A stretch of DNA of 45,593 nt. It comes from Bifidobacterium sp. (GTDB taxonomy: Bacteria; Actinomycetota; Actinomycetes; Actinomycetales; Bifidobacteriaceae). A program made the translations under genes and the position numbers. The notes under the pieces are model-generated. The model worked only from the letters and a program-made list of their open reading frames with translations. It was not told where the DNA came from and searched no databases. The stretch lies in NCBI RefSeq assembly GCF_022640935.1, contig NZ_JALCCV010000015.1, positions 1 through 45,593 on the forward strand, read 5' to 3'. Below are positions 43,157 through 45,593 of this stretch, in pieces; position 1 is the stretch's first letter, and the number at the start of each line of letters is the position of its first letter.

Positions 43157-44572
43157 TTACCGCGCCGTGACGCCTAGAGCCGCCAACGCGTCGCGCAGCG
43201 ATGCAACCTCGATGACATGCATTCCGGCTAGTGCGGGCGCAGGGGCCCGGCGGCCGCGCGGCACCGGCACGACAGCTGTAGTGAACCCCAGCCGGGTCGC
43301 CTCGGCCAGGCGGTGCGCCAGACGAGGCACCGGGCGCACCTGGCCGGTGAGCGAGATCTCGCCGATCGCACAGGTGGTGCGTGCGATCGGGCGCGACGCG
43401 GCGGCGCTCGCCAGCGCGGACACGATGGCCAAGTCGCACGCCGGCTCCTTCGCCAATCCGCCCGCGATCGTCGAAACATACACGTCCTTGGCCAGGAGAT
43501 TCACATGGCCATGCTTATAGAGCACTGCGATGAGCATAGCCAAGCGGTTCGCGTCGATGCCGTTGGTGGCACGTCGTGGGGTGGGCAGCGCCGAAGCGGT
43601 CGCCAAGGCCTGTACCTCGATCGGCAGACTGCGGTGGCCATCCAGGGTGAATGTGACGCAGGTGCCTTCGGTCGGCTCGTCGGCAGCTGACAGGAACAGC
43701 CCGGAAGGATCGGGCACCTCCTCAATGCCTTCGCCGCTCATATCGAAGCAGCCGACCTCGTCGGTCGGTCCGAAACGGTTCTTCACGGCGCGCAGCATGC
43801 GCAGCGCCGTCTGTGCATCACCTTCGAACTGGCAGACGACGTCGACGACATGCTCCAGCGTGCGCGGGCCGGCGATCGAACCGTCCTTGGTCACATGGCC
43901 CACGAGGAACACGGGGATGTCCATGCTTTTCGCGCTGTCGATCAAGGCGCCGGCTACCTCGCGCACTTGCGTGGAGCCGCCGGCGATGCCATCCACATCC
44001 TGGGACACAATGGTCTGTGCCGAATCCACGATGACTAGCGCCGGCTTCTCCTGCTCGATCAGGCCAAGCGCCGTCGACAGATCGGTGGTGGAGGCCAGCA
44101 GCAGATTGCTCTCGACCGCGTTGATGCGTGATGCCCGCATCCTGACCTGGGCCTGAGACTCTTCACCTGAGATATACAACACTGATCTAGGCGATTGGCC
44201 GCGCGCCACATGCCCGGCCGTCTCCAGCAGCAGCGTTGACTTGCCGATGCCTGGCTCGCCGGCCACCAACACGACCGAACCGGGCGCGATGCCGCCGCCA
44301 AGCACGCGGTCGAATTCGCCGAACCCGGTCGGGATACGCTGTACGCCGTGCGTGTCGATGTCAGTGATAGGTGTGGCGCCCAAATCACCAGTGTGGTTGG
44401 CCAAGGTGCGTGACGTGCGGCCCGGGGCCGCCGTATGCGTGGAAGTGGCTGGGCGAGCCTCATGGAACTCTTCGACGGTGCCCCACTGGCCGCACTGCGG
44501 GCAGCGGCCATACCATTTTGGTCCGTTCCAGCCACATTCCGTGCACACGTATTGCGTTGCGCTCTTTGCCAT
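43157..44572 (-). CDS. radA: DNA repair protein RadA (Sms)
   Basis: 471-aa DnaB-like helicase that helps process recombination intermediates. The N-terminal zinc finger has CTEC (10-13) and CPQC (24-27). Walker A is GEPGIGKSTLLLE, the RadA-specific KNRFGP motif is in the middle, and a Lon-like C-terminal domain follows (SLPIEVQALA to the end). I chose ATG 44572, which gives the standard MAKSATQYVC start, although no clear ribosome binding site precedes it; a TTG at 44674 would add 34 residues. It is the first core gene after the accessory block. Confidence 0.95.
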   Translation of the reverse strand: MAKSATQYVCTECGWNGPKWYGRCPQCGQWGTVEEFHEARPATSTHTAAPGRTSRTLANHTGDLGATPITDIDTHGVQRIPTGFGEFDRVLGGGIAPGSVVLVAGEPGIGKSTLLLETAGHVARGQSPRSVLYISGEESQAQVRMRASRINAVESNLLLASTTDLSTALGLIEQEKPALVIVDSAQTIVSQDVDGIAGGSTQVREVAGALIDSAKSMDIPVFLVGHVTKDGSIAGPRTLEHVVDVVCQFEGDAQTALRMLRAVKNRFGPTDEVGCFDMSGEGIEEVPDPSGLFLSAADEPTEGTCVTFTLDGHRSLPIEVQALATASALPTPRRATNGIDANRLAMLIAVLYKHGHVNLLAKDVYVSTIAGGLAKEPACDLAIVSALASAAASRPIARTTCAIGEISLTGQVRPVPRLAHRLAEATRLGFTTAVVPVPRGRRAPAPALAGMHVIEVASLRDALAALGVTAR

Positions 44573-44742
44573 GTCTGCGACGCTAGCGAAGTTTCGAGAC
44601 AAGCGTTGCCGGATAACAGTTTCAGACACGATATTGAGTGTTTCAGTGTTGAGTGCTTCAGCCGTTTTTGTCAATCGCGCGTATGCTTTGGCCGCCCCGC
44701 ACAGTCAGCGGTGAGTCAATCCGCTGTGCGATAATCGGTGCC

Positions 44743-45351
44743 ATGTCGAAAAGCGAATCCTCATCTTCTCATGGCAGGCTCATCGCGGTCGTCGTCTCCG
44801 CAGCGCTCGTCATCGTGCTCGCCTTCCTTTCCGCGTTCATCTGGCCGGGTTGGGCGTTGAACAAGGCACCTGCCCAGAACCCGGGCGTGCAGAAGAGCAC
44901 GGAGGCGCCGACGACGCCAAGCATCACGGCGAGCCCGTTGCCGAGTGACGCGAGCGAACTGCTCAAGGCGATGCCCGACAGTGTGCTGAATTTCGCGCGT
45001 ACCAAAACCGCTTCCAGCACCAGCTGGTCTGCATCGACGCCCATCGAGGAATACACGTTGACATACGGCACTGGCGCCGCTGCCGGCACCGTCACTCTGA
45101 TCACAGCCCAATGGTCGAGCGCCGACGAGGCCAAGGCACAATATGACTCGCTTGCAGGCACGATGAAGGGTCAGGAGTTGGGCTCGGGAAGCGTCAAGGT
45201 CGCAGGCAATGCCACGGGCAGCTACGTGGTCAAAACAGATTCGACGGATGACAGCAAGGCTGTGGCGCTATGGCAGAACGACACTGTGGTTTTCCAGGCG
45301 ACAGGCTCCAAGGACGCGGTTGAACGGTTCTACCAGAAGTTCCCGCTGTAG
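44743..45351 (+). CDS. Membrane-anchored hypothetical protein
   Basis: 202 aa. A short Ser-rich cytoplasmic start is followed by one hydrophobic segment (LIAVVVSAALVIVLAFLSAFIW, about 14-35), a Pro/Thr/Ser-rich linker, and a folded extracellular part with a YTLTYGTG/VTLITAQWSSADEA pattern and an ending DAVERFYQKFPL. I do not recognise the family; the second half has the alternating pattern of a small alpha/beta domain. It is divergent from radA. ATG 44743 is the best start: it leaves a normal n-region before the membrane helix. Confidence 0.7.
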   Translation: MSKSESSSSHGRLIAVVVSAALVIVLAFLSAFIWPGWALNKAPAQNPGVQKSTEAPTTPSITASPLPSDASELLKAMPDSVLNFARTKTASSTSWSASTPIEEYTLTYGTGAAAGTVTLITAQWSSADEAKAQYDSLAGTMKGQELGSGSVKVAGNATGSYVVKTDSTDDSKAVALWQNDTVVFQATGSKDAVERFYQKFPL

Positions 45352-45532
45352 CCGGTTCGACTTGCATGCCAATGTCAGGAGTGGAGCTGAGGGGCGCAGG
45401 GTCAGGCGGAGATCGGTTCGTAGTGGTTCGCGAACAGCCTTCGGCCAGTTTCCCACGCCGAGCCCCAAAGTCGCCAAAGCAGTGTAGTATTGGGCAAGTT
45501 GCACACTTATAGTCAAGGATTGGAGGCTTCAG

Positions 45533-45593
45533 ATGGGTTCTGTCATCAAGAAGCGCCGCAAGCGGATGAGCAAGAAGAAGCACCGCAAAATGC
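45533..45593 (+). CDS. 30S ribosomal protein bS22 (AURKAIP1/COX24 domain), 5' part
   Basis: The window ends inside this gene. The visible 20 residues are extremely basic (GSVIKKRRKRMSKKKHRK) and match the roughly 33-aa actinobacterial protein bS22, formerly annotated as an AURKAIP1/COX24-domain hypothetical. GGAGG (45522-45526) precedes ATG 45533. In ribosome structures of mycobacteria this peptide sits near the decoding-side intersubunit face. The 3' end is missing. Confidence 0.9.
   Translation, partial: MGSVIKKRRKRMSKKKHRKM

Noticed and set aside
42984..43439. 151-aa minus-strand ORF running past the end of radA
   Set aside because: Most of it is an alternative frame of radA; the tail in the AT-rich gap has no start signal of its own.

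Overview
The window looks like a Bifidobacterium chromosome segment. The core proteins (RpsK, RpoA, L17, NusA, IF2, RbfA, TruB, RibF, RadA, bS22) read as bifidobacterial or closely related Actinobacteria, the coding sequence is GC-rich, and the tRNA has no encoded CCA. The genus is inferred from protein character; no database search was run.

Layout. 1-3300: end of the ribosomal alpha operon (rpsK, rpoA, rplQ), then truA. 3400-6740: a circularly permuted ATP-grasp/alpha-E fusion with a transglutaminase-like partner. 6800-6980: tRNA-Ser(CGA) with promoter and terminator. 7170-9960 (minus): two envelope proteins of unknown role. 10085-17545: nusA-infB-rbfA-truB-ribF, the transcription/translation/flavin block. 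17546-43156: a 25.6 kb accessory block between ribF and radA. 43157-45593: radA, a membrane-anchored hypothetical, and the start of the bS22 gene.

The accessory block is a mosaic. Its two ends are strikingly AT-rich and its centre has ordinary GC-rich codon use. The left end (17952-21500) carries a 47-aa candidate precursor peptide, a radical SAM/SPASM maturase, a SagB-type flavin dehydrogenase and an unknown 351-aa protein, followed by a heterodimeric ABC exporter pair. The right end (42757 down to about 38916, minus strand) carries a 38-aa candidate precursor, a ThiF/E1-like enzyme with a probable N-terminal peptide-recognition domain, an M16 zinc peptidase and an MFS exporter. Both look like ribosomally made, post-translationally modified peptide (RiPP) loci. 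Neither matches a textbook class: the left pairs radical SAM with SagB and has no YcaO, and the right resembles pantocin/microcin C logic with an added M16 peptidase. They are the best candidates for an undescribed system.

The GC-rich centre holds a TetR regulator with a perfect 35-nt palindrome and a flavodoxin-fold reductase, a disulfide-reductase-like flavoprotein, an OpuC-type osmoprotectant ABC transporter, a polar amino acid ABC transporter, and a coupled operon of an S-adenosylhomocysteine hydrolase-like enzyme, an amidohydrolase/deaminase and a cupin. The last may recycle S-adenosylhomocysteine by way of S-inosylhomocysteine.
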